Assembly (NCBI GenBank): GCA_013377095.1
Contig: JACAAY010000030.1
Location: 1-49,052 of the forward strand
Length of the DNA: 49,052 nt
Direction: 5' to 3'
DNA from: Desulfuromonadales bacterium
GTDB taxonomy: Bacteria > Desulfobacterota > Desulfuromonadia > Geobacterales > Pseudopelobacteraceae
The position numbers and the translations under genes were made by a program. Below the pieces are notes generated by a model. That model had not been told where the DNA came from, ran no database searches, and worked only from the letters and a program-made list of their open reading frames with translations. Positions 31,318 through 38,702 of the stretch are shown one piece after another (position 1 is the stretch's first letter; each line of letters begins with the position of its first letter).

Positions 31318-33012
31318 TTAGAATTTCACTTCAAACGTAGCGTACACATCATGGGCTTCCTTCACGGGAGCCAACAGCATCATCTGACCTTTGACATCGG
31401 AGATTTTAACCGGTGCACCGACCCAGTTGTTGCTTCCTGTGTATTCAAAATCGTAGTACTGGTAGCCGAAGCGGACAAACGCCTTGCTGAGATAGGACGA
31501 GACCGGTTTCAGATCCAGTTCCTGGATGACATACCCCTCATACACGTTACCGCGTGTGCCCACCTTGCTGGTCCACATGTCATCGGCAGCCGGAGCAAAG
31601 GTGATCCAGTCCTTCGAGCCATGGTTGTATTCAAAGCCCAGCTTTGTTTTTGACGGCAGGTCATAGCGCAATCCTGTCGAAACGGCCCAACCGGTCTTGC
31701 TGGTCGGCGCTTCCGGCTGAAAAAAGGCGCCGGTCATCAGTCCCTGGAACCCTGCCTGGGAGGAAATATTTCCATTGGGGTGGGTGACGCTTAATCCGAA
31801 ATCGGCAAAGACATTCAGGTTGCCGGGACCGACCTTTTTAAGCGTGCTCATGGCGCCGGCGCCATACCAATCAATGTCACCGAGGTTTGCCTTGGGAGAG
31901 GTGGATCCGAAATAGGTGTTGCTCATGGACGGGAAATCGAAGATGTTCATACCGCGGTTCCACTGCAGCCAAACGCGCAGGGGGTCGGTATCGATGGGGA
32001 TGATGGCAACCCCGACCATGTCAGTGTCGGCAATGGAGTTGGCGGGAGTGGAGCGGAAACCGCTGTCAAACCCCCGACCATAGCAAATCTTGGCATAGGC
32101 ACCAGGCAGCGCCTCGATATCCGGAGCATAGCCGATGGTCATACCATCAAAGGCATAGTCAACCAGCAGCGAGGGAGTACCACCATTTCCGGGTCGCTCG
32201 TTATTCAGCTTGAGATTGCTGGGCGCACCGTTGGTGGAGGGGCGACGACCAACCGATAGCCAGAGGGGCTGGTCGGCGATATTGCTCCAAGTGGCATAGG
32301 CGCGGTCCACATCCAGGTAGCTGTTGGAGGGCACGTGGCCAATCGTTCCGTCGAACACACCAACCCGGTCGGAAAAATAAGGAGCACTACCGGTGGCATC
32401 AACGGCAGCGGCATCCTGGGAACCAAACACTTTGTACATTACGAGGCGCGCAGTGACCGTTATGTTCTCGGTTGCCTTGGCGTGCAGATCAATCCCGAAG
32501 CGGTTTGTGTAGAGCGAGCTGTTTTCAGGTTTGTAGGCCGGAACCTGAACCGCAAAATTGCTTAGACCGCCCAGCAGTTGCTGGTTGGCGCCAAGAAAAG
32601 CCTGCGCTTGGGAATAGGTTTTTACACCTGCCATCTGCTGGGAAAAGGTGGTCATGCCTGCAATGTTCCCTGCCCAAAATTGCGCCTGTGTGGCATCACC
32701 GGCAGCAACTGCGCTGAAATATCCCTGCTGCATCTTGTTTTGAGCATTGGCAAAGGTTGCGCTGACATCCGTAAACGGCTTGGTGCTCCCCTTGAGATAG
32801 TCGTAGCGAAAGCGGTAATCACCGCCAATGGTCAGCCACTTGCCAAGGGATTTATTTTCAACCTTTTTCACCGATCCCTTGAGTTCCTCCACTTCCTTAA
32901 TCAGCTTGTCGATTTTTTTCTGAATCTCTTCATCGCTCGCCCGCGAAATTGCGGGAAGAACCATACCTCCAACGAGCATGACGGTTGCCAGTTTCAAAAC
33001 GCTTTTCTTCAT
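31318..33012 (-). CDS. DUF3373-type outer-membrane porin
   Basis: 564 residues from the ATG at 33012 (a G-rich ribosome site 6-7 bases upstream; the ATG just before, 33015, is also possible). Signal peptide 1-26 (LKLATVMLVGGMVLPAISRA). A short coiled coil follows (EEIQKKIDKLIKEVEELKGS), common at the N-terminus of such porins, then TIGGDYRFRYDY and many beta strands ending in KEAHDVYATFEVKF with a C-terminal Phe, the outer-membrane insertion signal. In Geobacter, DUF3373 porins accompany multiheme cytochromes in electron conduits; the cytochrome at 29466 is the likely partner. Confidence 0.85.
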   Translation of the reverse strand: MKKSVLKLATVMLVGGMVLPAISRASDEEIQKKIDKLIKEVEELKGSVKKVENKSLGKWLTIGGDYRFRYDYLKGSTKPFTDVSATFANAQNKMQQGYFSAVAAGDATQAQFWAGNIAGMTTFSQQMAGVKTYSQAQAFLGANQQLLGGLSNFAVQVPAYKPENSSLYTNRFGIDLHAKATENITVTARLVMYKVFGSQDAAAVDATGSAPYFSDRVGVFDGTIGHVPSNSYLDVDRAYATWSNIADQPLWLSVGRRPSTNGAPSNLKLNNERPGNGGTPSLLVDYAFDGMTIGYAPDIEALPGAYAKICYGRGFDSGFRSTPANSIADTDMVGVAIIPIDTDPLRVWLQWNRGMNIFDFPSMSNTYFGSTSPKANLGDIDWYGAGAMSTLKKVGPGNLNVFADFGLSVTHPNGNISSQAGFQGLMTGAFFQPEAPTSKTGWAVSTGLRYDLPSKTKLGFEYNHGSKDWITFAPAADDMWTSKVGTRGNVYEGYVIQELDLKPVSSYLSKAFVRFGYQYYDFEYTGSNNWVGAPVKISDVKGQMMLLAPVKEAHDVYATFEVKF

Positions 33013-33152
33013 CATTACCCCCCCTTTTGATAGTTTCTTGTAAGGTGCGAAACACGGTTCGTGCTGCTTTCGGCATCTGCTGCGAATGACTCGTTTCACC
33101 TCCTTGCACAAAAGTTTCTCTTCAAATGACATTACGTTTATTCGCTTATTCC

Positions 33153-33198
33153 GTATATATCATAATATGTATACTTGTAAATAAATATATGTATATTT
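33153..33198. promoter_or_regulatory. Tandem AT-rich palindromes upstream of the porin gene
   Basis: A 22-bp imperfect palindrome with GTATA/TATAC ends (33153-33174) is followed by a 16-bp one, AAATATATGTATATTT (33183-33198), with centres 27 bases apart. They lie 141-186 bases upstream of the porin start in a very AT-rich stretch, where the promoter of the porin-cytochrome module is expected. They look like a double operator; the regulator is unknown. Confidence 0.45.
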
Positions 33199-33354
33199 TT
33201 GTAGGTAATTTAAAAAACGTGCTTATGTATAATTGGTAAATTCGGTTACAAGCTATAATTTGAGAGTATTTACAAAACCTTGGAAAGGAATCACGGACGA
33301 GAATGTCACGAAAACTCGGACTAAAATTGCCACGGCATCAAGACAGACGATTGA

Positions 33355-33570
33355 TTAAGGTTTCATAAAGTTTTTCGAAATGTTTATGCAGTATACGACA
33401 ACATCAGGGAGCGGCAACGCCAGGGGCAGGCTTCGACCTATGAAATACAGTGGGCCGATGACAAGGATGGCTCCTATACCGGCCAGGGGCCGGTCGGCCT
33501 GTACAAGACGGATCGCTATTGCGAGGGCAGGTTTCGGGATAACGGCAGGGATCATTCAGGTGACCGATAA
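33355..33570 (+). pseudogene. Unidentified coding-like fragment
   Basis: A frame without a start codon reads FRNVYAVYDNIRERQRQGQA then STYEIQWADDKDGSYTGQGP and VGLYKTDRYCEGRFRDNGR, stopping at 33570. Amino-acid composition and the lack of stops suggest a former gene. An adjacent short frame (33303, MSRKLGLKLPRHQDRR) breaks off near 33366, so the two may be parts of one gene separated by a frameshift. It lies just upstream of the MuB-like gene. The rest of 33199-33612 shows no other gene. I do not recognise the family. Confidence 0.35.
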
Positions 33571-33612
33571 CAGATTCCGGATACAAGGAAACAGGATAGG
33601 AGAAAAGAGAGT

Positions 33613-34371
33613 ATGAGGCACGTTATGGCGCCGACAAAGAATATGCGCAAGTTTATGCAAGCGGTGGATACCCTTCTCACACGCCCGATGGGCACGGAGG
33701 GGATGGGTTTGCTCTGGGGGGCGCCCGGTGAAGGCAAAAGCACGGCGGTCGCCCGGGTATGTGACCAGTTCAACGGGATTTTTGTGCGAGCAATAGGGTG
33801 TTGGACCGTTACGGGCATGCTGGGCGATCTGTGCCGGGAACTGGGGGGAGAACGCAGAGGGCGCCGGAAGGATATGATCGAATACATCGTCGAAGAATTG
33901 AGAAAGGACAACCGCGCCGCACGGCCCATCTTTATCGACGAAGCGGACTACTGTTTCCGGCAGACCGAGATGGTGGATGCACTGAGAGACATCTACGACC
34001 TTACCGGATGTCCGGTAATTATGATTGGCATGGAAGATATCGCCAAAAGAATCAAAACCAATGCCCGGCTTTCACGCAGGATTACACAGTGGGTGGAGTT
34101 CAATGGTCTTGACCTGGAAGATATCGACATCGTTGCAACGGAGTGCTGTGAGGTAGCCATCAGTGATGATCTGCGCTGTTATCTCCATAAGGAATGCAAC
34201 GCCAATATCGGCAGAATCATCATCGCATTAACGAGAATCGAAAAACTGGCAAAGGCCAACGGCTTGTTAGAGATGGATTGCGCTACGTGGGGAAAGCGGC
34301 CGCTGTACTATGATCAACCGACCTTCCCACGCCGGGCTAAAAGGGCAAATCAGGAGGGTAGCAAGCTGTGA
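33613..34371 (+). CDS. MuB/TniB-like AAA+ ATPase (transposition target-selector type)
   Basis: 252 residues. Walker A GAPGEGKST (about 38-46), Walker B IFIDEAD (about 113-119), then MIGMEDIAKRIKTNARLSRR with sensor and arginine-finger residues match the ATPase of Mu-like phages and Tn7/Tn552-type elements, which binds target DNA and activates the transposase. The N-terminus (MAPTKNMRKFMQAVDTL) is typical of the Mu-like group. A transposase A gene would normally lie upstream but is absent. GGAG lies 11 bases before the ATG. The stop overlaps the next gene's GTG (GTGA). Confidence 0.8.
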   Translation: MRHVMAPTKNMRKFMQAVDTLLTRPMGTEGMGLLWGAPGEGKSTAVARVCDQFNGIFVRAIGCWTVTGMLGDLCRELGGERRGRRKDMIEYIVEELRKDNRAARPIFIDEADYCFRQTEMVDALRDIYDLTGCPVIMIGMEDIAKRIKTNARLSRRITQWVEFNGLDLEDIDIVATECCEVAISDDLRCYLHKECNANIGRIIIALTRIEKLAKANGLLEMDCATWGKRPLYYDQPTFPRRAKRANQEGSKL

Positions 34372-34673
34372 GGCAGTATCAGGCCCGTCTCTGTATGCGG
34401 CAGCGGATATGGAGTGCCATGAGGATTCTGACGCGTTTCACTATACCGGATCTCTGCCGGGTGGTGGAAGGTTCGACCGTTGCCAACGTGCAGAGTTATG
34501 TCAGCAGGCTATACAGAGAAGGATACGTTGGCAAGTTTGGAATGGTTCGGCGGGGCTTTACCGGGGAATTCCAGGGCTATCGCCTGATCAAAAACATCGG
34601 TCCCACCATGCCTGTTTTTTTGAAGGGCCGTCATCAAAAAACATTACTAAAAACAACAAGCACAAGGAAATGA
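34368..34673 (+). CDS. Small winged-helix-like protein of Mu-like elements
   Basis: 101 residues from a GTG at 34368 overlapping the ATPase stop; an ATG at 34395 lacks a ribosome site. The segment MRILTRFTIPDLCRVVEG, STVANVQSYVSRLYREGYVG looks like a helix-turn-helix with a wing (KFGMVRRGFTGEFQGYRL). Proteins of this type follow the B ATPase in Mu-like prophages. It could modulate the ATPase or bind element DNA. With no capsid or transposase genes nearby, this is a remnant of a larger element. Confidence 0.65.
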   Translation: MRQYQARLCMRQRIWSAMRILTRFTIPDLCRVVEGSTVANVQSYVSRLYREGYVGKFGMVRRGFTGEFQGYRLIKNIGPTMPVFLKGRHQKTLLKTTSTRK

Positions 34674-34761
34674 GGCAGGCCAAGCGCATGGCTGCACCGT
34701 TTCTCGAAATGTCGAAACCAAAACAGGTCACTATCAAATAGAGCACCGAGTGTTATCAAAC

Positions 34762-34833
34762 AGAACGCCGAATGACAATTCAGAACGACGGAGAACGTTT
34801 AGAACAATTTTAGAACAATTTGTGGTTTAGAAC
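34762..34833. repeat. Array of six AGAAC repeats
   Basis: AGAAC occurs at 34762, 34782, 34792, 34801, 34812 and 34829; the last three are extended as TTTAGAACA. On the other strand this reads TGTTCTAAA repeated, and TGT...ACA ends with multiple spaced transposase sites are typical of Mu/Tn7-family element ends. It starts 88 bases after the last element gene and stops at the tRNA-Gly terminator. No matching array was seen on the left side of the element. Confidence 0.5.
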
Positions 34834-34835
34834 AT

Positions 34836-34868
34836 AAAAAAAGGGTCAGGCTTATCGCCTAACCCTTT
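34836..34868 (-). terminator. Rho-independent terminator of tRNA-Gly
   Basis: On the minus strand, AAAGGGT-T-AGGC pairs with GCCT-G-ACCCTTT (one internal mismatch), loop GATAA, followed by a run of seven T. It lies 9 bases after the encoded CCA end of the tRNA. Confidence 0.85.
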
Positions 34869-34876
34869 GTTTTTAT

Positions 34877-34951
<75 letters not shown>

Positions 34952-35011
34952 ATTCGGATTTGTATCATTGCCAAGAGATTGCTGTTTTGTCAACTGGAAT
35001 CTGTATTGGTA

Positions 35012-35827
35012 TTACTCCAAAGGAGTGCTTTTCACCCTACCCCCTTCCTGAAAGGGAAGTTTGAGCAGATCAAACAAACCAAGTCGCTGCGGGTCACGGA
35101 ACTCCTTCAGACCGATGACGACACCCTCATGTCCTTGTCGTGGTTGATCGCGATAGGTGCCCAGCAACCGATCCCACCAAGGCAGGTTGAAACCAAAATT
35201 GCTGTCGGTTTCTTCCGGGCGAATCGAATGATGCACTCGATGCATGTCTGGGGTGACAACACACAGCCGCACGTAGCGATCAAAGACAATTGGGATGCGC
35301 AGGTTACCGTGGTTGAAGAGCGAGGTGGCGTTGAGCGCGACCTCGAAAACCAGAACCGCCATGGCCGGGGCGCCGAGCAGCAGCACCGCCCCCACCTTGA
35401 TCAGCAGCGACAGCAGTATCTCCAATGGGTGAAAACGGTTGCCGCTGGAGACGTCCAGATCCAGGTCGGTGTGGTGCATGCGGTGTAGACGCCAGAAGAA
35501 CGGAATGCGGTGAAAGAGGCGGTGTTGCAGGTAGATGAGCAGGTCCAGCGCCACAACGGTGAGAATGAATGCGAGCCAGTATGGCAGGGCAAGCAGATTA
35601 AAACAGCCCCAGCCACGAACTTCGGCCAGGTTGGCTATGGCAACAGGCAGCAGCGGTGCCATCAACCGGACAATCCCCGCATCCAGGGCAGCGATGGTCA
35701 GGTTACACAGCCAACGTTGTGTTTTGGGAACGCTGAGCCGGCGGCGCGGCCAGAGGAGTTCGGACCACGCCACCAGCAAAAAAACGGTCAGGAAGGAGGC
35801 GAGGCGCAGTGTGCTTGCGGCCTCCAC
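35012..35827 (-). CDS. Sterol desaturase/fatty acid hydroxylase-family membrane protein
   Basis: 271 residues from a GTG at 35827; the start is uncertain because the AGGAG lies almost against it. Four to five membrane helices. The histidine clusters of the di-iron hydroxylase superfamily are kept: HRLFH, HRMHHTD, NHGN and HRVHHSIRPEE. Members hydroxylate or desaturate lipids with O2, or cleave ether lipids. In an anaerobe the substrate is open; oxygen-dependent lipid modification under microaerobic conditions is possible. It follows threonine synthase by three bases. Confidence 0.88.
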   Translation of the reverse strand: MEAASTLRLASFLTVFLLVAWSELLWPRRRLSVPKTQRWLCNLTIAALDAGIVRLMAPLLPVAIANLAEVRGWGCFNLLALPYWLAFILTVVALDLLIYLQHRLFHRIPFFWRLHRMHHTDLDLDVSSGNRFHPLEILLSLLIKVGAVLLLGAPAMAVLVFEVALNATSLFNHGNLRIPIVFDRYVRLCVVTPDMHRVHHSIRPEETDSNFGFNLPWWDRLLGTYRDQPRQGHEGVVIGLKEFRDPQRLGLFDLLKLPFQEGGRVKSTPLE

Positions 35828-35830
35828 CTC

Positions 35831-37216
35831 CTATGCCGCATGGGCTACGACAAACTTGCGCACCTGTTCCAGATCGGCATCCATCACACTACAGCGCGTC
35901 TCCATACCGGTCAGGGCAGCGATTGACTCGGGTACGGGAGCTGGCGCACCGACCGCTTTTTCCACGGCATCGCCAAACTTGGCCGGATGGGCCGTGGCCA
36001 GACAGATGCGGGCTGTATCCACGGAAAAAAGATCAAGCGCGGCCCGGACACCAACGGCGGAGTGTGGGTCAAGCAGATAGCCGGTTTCCTTATGGAAACT
36101 GCCAATGGTTTCCAGGGTTGCGGCCTGATCAACCGATGCAGAACAGAAATCGGTCTGCACCTGCTCCATCTCGGCAGCAGAAAAGGCGATCCGACCCGTT
36201 TCCTTCAGTTCGGCAAAGGCCAGCTGCACACGTTTCGGGTCCTGGTTGTAGAGGTGAAACAGGTAGCGTTCAAAGTTGGAAGCCAGCTGGATATCCATGG
36301 AAGGTGAAACGGTGGCAACCACATCGGTCAGTGAGTAATCACCCCCATTCACAAAGCGGGTCAGGATATTGTTCTCATTGGTTGCCAGAAGCAGCTTGCC
36401 CATGGGCAGTCCCATACGCTTGGCCACATATCCGGCAAAGATGTCACCGAAATTGCCGGTGGGCACAGAGAAAGAGACCGGCTGGTCACCGCTGTCAGTC
36501 ACCCGCAGCCAGGCATAGAAATAGTACACCACCTGGGCCAGAACACGGGCCCAATTGATGGAGTTGACCGCTCCCAGGGAATGTTTTTTCTTAAACTCCA
36601 GATCGTTGAACAGCGCCTTGACCATATTCTGGCAATCGTCGAAGGTACCGCGAATGGCAATATTATGCACATTGGCATCGGTGACGGTAACCATCTGCAA
36701 CGCCTGCACCGGAGAGGTCTTGCCGTGGGGATGCAGGATAAAGATGGTAATTCCCTTCTTGCCCCGCACGCCATGAATTGCGGCGCTGCCGGTGTCCCCC
36801 GAAGTAGCGCCGACGATATTGAGATGCTGACCGCGTTCCGCCAGGATGTGCTCGAACAGGTTGCCCAGCAACTGCAGGGCCACGTCCTTGAAAGCCAATG
36901 TCACGCCATGGAACAGCTCCAGGATATACACCCCATCCTGACGAACCACCGGTGTCACCTCGGGATGCTTGAATGTGGCGTAGGAACGGTCAATCAGCTC
37001 CTTGAGCACATCGCCGGGTATATCATCCACAAACCGGGAAATGATCTGCCAGGAGAGCTCGGCATAGGAAAGCGATCGCCAACCATCAAGCTGGCTGCGG
37101 CTGATCTGGGGATATGATTCGGGCAGGAGCAGGCCGCCATCGGTGGCCAGCCCCATCATGACGGCGTCCTTGAAACCGATTGGCTGTATGCCGCCGCGGG
37201 TGCTGATGTAACGCAT
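35831..37216 (-). CDS. thrC: Threonine synthase
   Basis: 461 residues from the ATG at 37216 (AAAGGAA upstream; a GTG one codon before is also possible). It converts O-phosphohomoserine to threonine with PLP. The PLP lysine is in LAFKDVALQLLGN and the phosphate-binding loop in ATSGDTGSAAIHG. The size and the RYISTRGG start fit the longer class of threonine synthases found in Gram-negative bacteria and fungi. It stands upstream of the hydroxylase-like gene and is not near thrA or thrB. Confidence 0.95.
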   Translation of the reverse strand: MRYISTRGGIQPIGFKDAVMMGLATDGGLLLPESYPQISRSQLDGWRSLSYAELSWQIISRFVDDIPGDVLKELIDRSYATFKHPEVTPVVRQDGVYILELFHGVTLAFKDVALQLLGNLFEHILAERGQHLNIVGATSGDTGSAAIHGVRGKKGITIFILHPHGKTSPVQALQMVTVTDANVHNIAIRGTFDDCQNMVKALFNDLEFKKKHSLGAVNSINWARVLAQVVYYFYAWLRVTDSGDQPVSFSVPTGNFGDIFAGYVAKRMGLPMGKLLLATNENNILTRFVNGGDYSLTDVVATVSPSMDIQLASNFERYLFHLYNQDPKRVQLAFAELKETGRIAFSAAEMEQVQTDFCSASVDQAATLETIGSFHKETGYLLDPHSAVGVRAALDLFSVDTARICLATAHPAKFGDAVEKAVGAPAPVPESIAALTGMETRCSVMDADLEQVRKFVVAHAA

Positions 37217-37330
37217 CACGTATTCCTTTCAGGATAAATTCAAGACGGGAGAGTCTAGCACGGTTTTCGGGATTAGGAAAGTAAAGGCCCTGTGCCGAAG
37301 CGAGTTTTCCTGTTTGCCTGACGGTCGTTT

Positions 37331-37945
37331 TCAGCCGGGAGCTGCGACCTGTTTGACTCCCTGACGCAGTTCACCGGGCGCCAGCAGAAAAAATGCCCGG
37401 AACATGCAATATTTATAGAATTCACCGAAGAGCAGGTGAAAACTCCCCTGATGGCTCCACCAATCCTCTTTCAGGTTTTTTGAATCCACCGGATAGGGGT
37501 AGATGGCCACATCCTTGGGAAGTGCATTACGCAGCAGGATTGAGGCACGCTTCAGGTGATAACGCGATGTGATCAGCACTATCGAACGCACATCTTTGTC
37601 CATGATCACATCGCGCCCGTAAATGGCGTTTTCCAGGGTATTGCGGGAGGCCTTTTCCAATATCACCCCGCTCGCCGGCGGATCTCCGGAATGGGGCTTA
37701 TACAGATCCGTGCGGCGCACGCTGGGATCGACCCCGACAAAGAACAGCCAACGCCCCTTGCCTTCGCGGTAGAGCCTGACACCCTCCTCAACCCTCCCCT
37801 TGCCGCCGGCCAAAACAACGATTGCATCGGCCGTCACCTCCCGCTGGCGATAGGAAAAAGTCTTGTAGGTGAAATCGATAAACAGCATGGCAATAACAAC
37901 CAATGCGAGGCAGAGTAATGTGATGAAAGCCTTGATGATATTCAT
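37331..37945 (-). CDS. YdcF/ElyC-type DUF218 membrane-anchored protein
   Basis: 204 residues. One N-terminal helix (about 5-25) anchors a DUF218 domain: ADAIVVLAGGKGRVEEGVRL, EKASRNTLENA and VRSIVLITSRYHLKRAS contain the conserved Gly, Asn and His residues. E. coli homologues ElyC and SanA affect envelope and peptidoglycan precursor supply. A GGAG sits 5 bases upstream of the ATG. It is divergent from rpmB. Exact reaction unknown. Confidence 0.82.
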   Translation of the reverse strand: MNIIKAFITLLCLALVVIAMLFIDFTYKTFSYRQREVTADAIVVLAGGKGRVEEGVRLYREGKGRWLFFVGVDPSVRRTDLYKPHSGDPPASGVILEKASRNTLENAIYGRDVIMDKDVRSIVLITSRYHLKRASILLRNALPKDVAIYPYPVDSKNLKEDWWSHQGSFHLLFGEFYKYCMFRAFFLLAPGELRQGVKQVAAPG

Positions 37946-37965
37946 GCCGTCTCCGAAAGTTTTTC

Positions 37966-37994
37966 TTGCAACCCGTCATCCGATCTGGTATAGA
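37966..37994 (+). promoter_or_regulatory. Sigma70-type promoter of rpmB
   Basis: TTGCAA (37966-37971) and TATAGA (37989-37994) are separated by 17 bases and lie 35 bases before the L28 start codon. Each matches its consensus hexamer at four of six positions. Confidence 0.5.
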
Positions 37995-38028
37995 AACTTC
38001 TTGAGAAATTTACGGAGGAAATAACTCT

Positions 38029-38220
38029 ATGTCAAGAATATGTGCAATTTGTGGAAAAGGTCCCAGCTTCGGCAACAACGTCAGCCATGCTAAGAACAAA
38101 ACCCGTACCGTATGGTACCCGAATCTTCAGAAAATCAAGGCTGTCAGAAACGGCAACGTCAGATCCATCAAGGTCTGCACCCGCTGTATCCGTTCCGGCA
38201 ACGTTGTCAAGGCTCTCTAA
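38029..38220 (+). CDS. rpmB: 50S ribosomal protein L28
   Basis: 63 residues, normal for this lineage. The start [20 protein letters not shown] and the [15 protein letters not shown] end ([12 protein letters not shown]) carry two CxxC pairs, i.e. the zinc-binding form of L28. GGAGG lies 11 bases upstream of the ATG. It is transcribed alone, with its own promoter and terminator, and divergent from the YdcF-like gene. Confidence 0.96.
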   Translation: MSRICAICGKGPSFGNNVSHAKNKTRTVWYPNLQKIKAVRNGNVRSIKVCTRCIRSGNVVKAL

Positions 38221-38251
38221 GAGCACTTTCTGATCCCTGCTAAAAATATTC

Positions 38252-38283
38252 AGCCGCGGCGCAACGTGTCCGCGGCTGTTTTT
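38252..38283 (+). terminator. Rho-independent terminator of rpmB
   Basis: AGCCGCGG (38252-38259) pairs with CCGCGGCT (38270-38277) over a 10-base loop, followed by GTTTTT. It lies 31 bases after the rpmB stop codon. Confidence 0.9.
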
Positions 38284-38318
38284 GTGTGTCAGCTTTCTAA
38301 AACCCGTCATTAATAGAT

Positions 38319-38702
38319 TTATGCTGTCTTTGCAATAACCTCGATCTCCACCAGCACTGCGCGGGGTAACCCCTTGACCGCCACGGTCGAACGGGCCGGC
38401 TTGTGGTTCTGGAAACAACTGCCGTACACCTCATTCACCGCCGCAAAATCCGCCATATTCGCCAGAAAAATGGTGGTCTTGATCACGTCGTCAAACCCGG
38501 CTCCTGCCGCGGTCAGCACTGCGGCGATGTTCTTCATCACCTGAGCGGTCTGAACCGCCGCATTCCCCTGCACCACCTCACCCGTGACCGGATCCAGCGG
38601 TATCTGGCCCGAACAAAACAGCAGCTCACCGGCTTGCACCGCCTGCGAATACGGCCCAATGGCGGCTGGCGCCCTATCCGTTGCAATCACATTCAGTTTC
38701 AT
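38319..38702 (-). CDS. ridA: RidA-family imine/enamine deaminase
   Basis: 127 residues. RidA hydrolyses reactive enamines and imines made by PLP enzymes such as threonine dehydratase. The family pattern is complete: APAAIGPYSQAV, FCSGQIPLDPVTGE, DVIKTTIFLANMADF and KPARSTVAVKGLPR, with the catalytic Arg in the last motif. Its ATG overlaps the relA/spoT stop (ATGA), so it is translationally coupled to the ppGpp enzyme, a common arrangement in Geobacter-type genomes. Confidence 0.94.
   Translation of the reverse strand: MKLNVIATDRAPAAIGPYSQAVQAGELLFCSGQIPLDPVTGEVVQGNAAVQTAQVMKNIAAVLTAAGAGFDDVIKTTIFLANMADFAAVNEVYGSCFQNHKPARSTVAVKGLPRAVLVEIEVIAKTA

Noticed and set aside
34310..34741. 143-codon plus-strand frame overlapping the MuB-like and winged-helix genes
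   Set aside because: Out-of-frame with two overlapping genes that have recognisable features; composition is not protein-like.
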